NCBI GenBank assembly: GCA_031261915.1
Contig: JAISIT010000223.1
Location: 1 to 57,569, forward strand
Origin: Candidatus Methanoflexus mossambicus
GTDB lineage: Archaea; Methanobacteriota; Methanobacteria; Methanobacteriales; Methanobacteriaceae
Reading direction: 5' to 3'
DNA: 57,569 bases
The position numbers and the translations under genes are program-made. The number at the start of each line of letters is the position of its first letter. Position 1 is the first letter of the stretch. Shown here one piece after another: positions 57,452-57,569 of the stretch. Under the pieces are notes generated by a model, which did no database searches, had not been told where the DNA came from, and worked only from the letters and a program-made list of their open reading frames with translations.

Positions 57452-57569
57452 GGCACTGTCAAAATCAACTGGTTGGAAGAAAATTTTAGTGACCATAATT
57501 AAAAAAATGCTTAATTTTTGATTTTAATATTTATTTGTTTATTTTTTCTATTTTCATCCAGCGTATTTT
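57452..57569. mobile_element. Left end of an insertion sequence (partial, runs out of window)
   Basis: GGCACTGTCAAAATCAACT matches the ends of the two miniature elements at 1139-1270 and 31758-31879 and the GG..CTGT.CAAA form of IS6-family ends. It begins exactly where repeat copy B is interrupted. The following sequence differs from the miniature elements, so this may be a full-length element with its transposase outside the window. The 8 bp to the left (GAAAAATA, 57444-57451) should reappear at the far end if this is a simple insertion. Confidence 0.65.

Overview
The window comes from a methanogenic archaeon of the order Methanobacteriales, most likely a very A+T-rich Methanobrevibacter. 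Supporting genes are the methyl-CoM reductase activation protein AtwA, methanogenesis marker 9, F420-0:glutamate ligase CofE, archaeal lipid enzymes, RadB, topoisomerase VI, MreB, and a secreted transglutaminase-like protein with apparent pseudomurein-binding repeats. Most genes start with ATG, but thiC, the 705-residue membrane protein, the ion channel and the KH protein appear to start with TTG. Intergenic DNA is almost pure A/T and full of short tandem repeats. Asn/Lys-rich inserts interrupt several otherwise conserved enzymes. I found no rRNA, tRNA or CRISPR array.

Layout. 0-9 kb: glutaredoxin-like protein, fructose-bisphosphate aldolase/phosphatase, a small membrane protein, a cell-wall transglutaminase, a U32 peptidase, two DUF357 paralogues and archaetidylinositol-phosphate synthase. 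9-20 kb: YrdC-family protein, radB, an aminotransferase, thiC, rio1, archaetidylserine synthase, a 705-residue Asn-rich membrane protein followed by a sortase, and mptD. 20-28 kb: the 2-oxoglutarate:ferredoxin oxidoreductase operon korDABC, then atwA, methanogenesis marker 9, precorrin-2 dehydrogenase and hemA. The last four link methyl-CoM reductase activation with tetrapyrrole (F430) precursor supply. 28-37 kb, minus strand: AAA ATPase, endonuclease IV, type II GAPDH, topoisomerase VI A and B, KH protein. 37-52 kb: fumarase beta subunit, K+ channel, NcsA-type tRNA thiolase, divergent DGGGP synthase and inositol-phosphate synthase, two tandem MreB genes, RNase HII, an ExbB/ExbD pair, PurO and CofE. 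52-56.5 kb: a secreted duplicated-domain protein and a molybdate/tungstate ABC transporter.

The most unusual part is the last kilobase (56.57-57.57 kb). Two ~350-bp direct repeats each encode, on the minus strand, a nearly identical 31-residue very hydrophobic peptide with a strong Shine-Dalgarno sequence and a conserved leader hairpin. Next to copy A lies a predicted ~55-nt plus-strand RNA with a TATA box and a hairpin/T-tract terminator. Eighteen of its bases can pair without interruption (one G-U) with the leader hairpin of copy A. This is the architecture of a type I toxin-antitoxin locus. In copy B an insertion-sequence end interrupts the repeat exactly in the equivalent TATA box.

The same terminal sequence (GGCACTGTCAAAATCAACT) bounds two ~125-bp elements with inverted ends. 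They lie 20-26 bp upstream of the start codons of fbp and gap, in the same orientation relative to each gene. The fbp copy has a perfect 8-bp target duplication. They look like old IS6-type miniature elements that may now supply promoters to two central-carbon genes.
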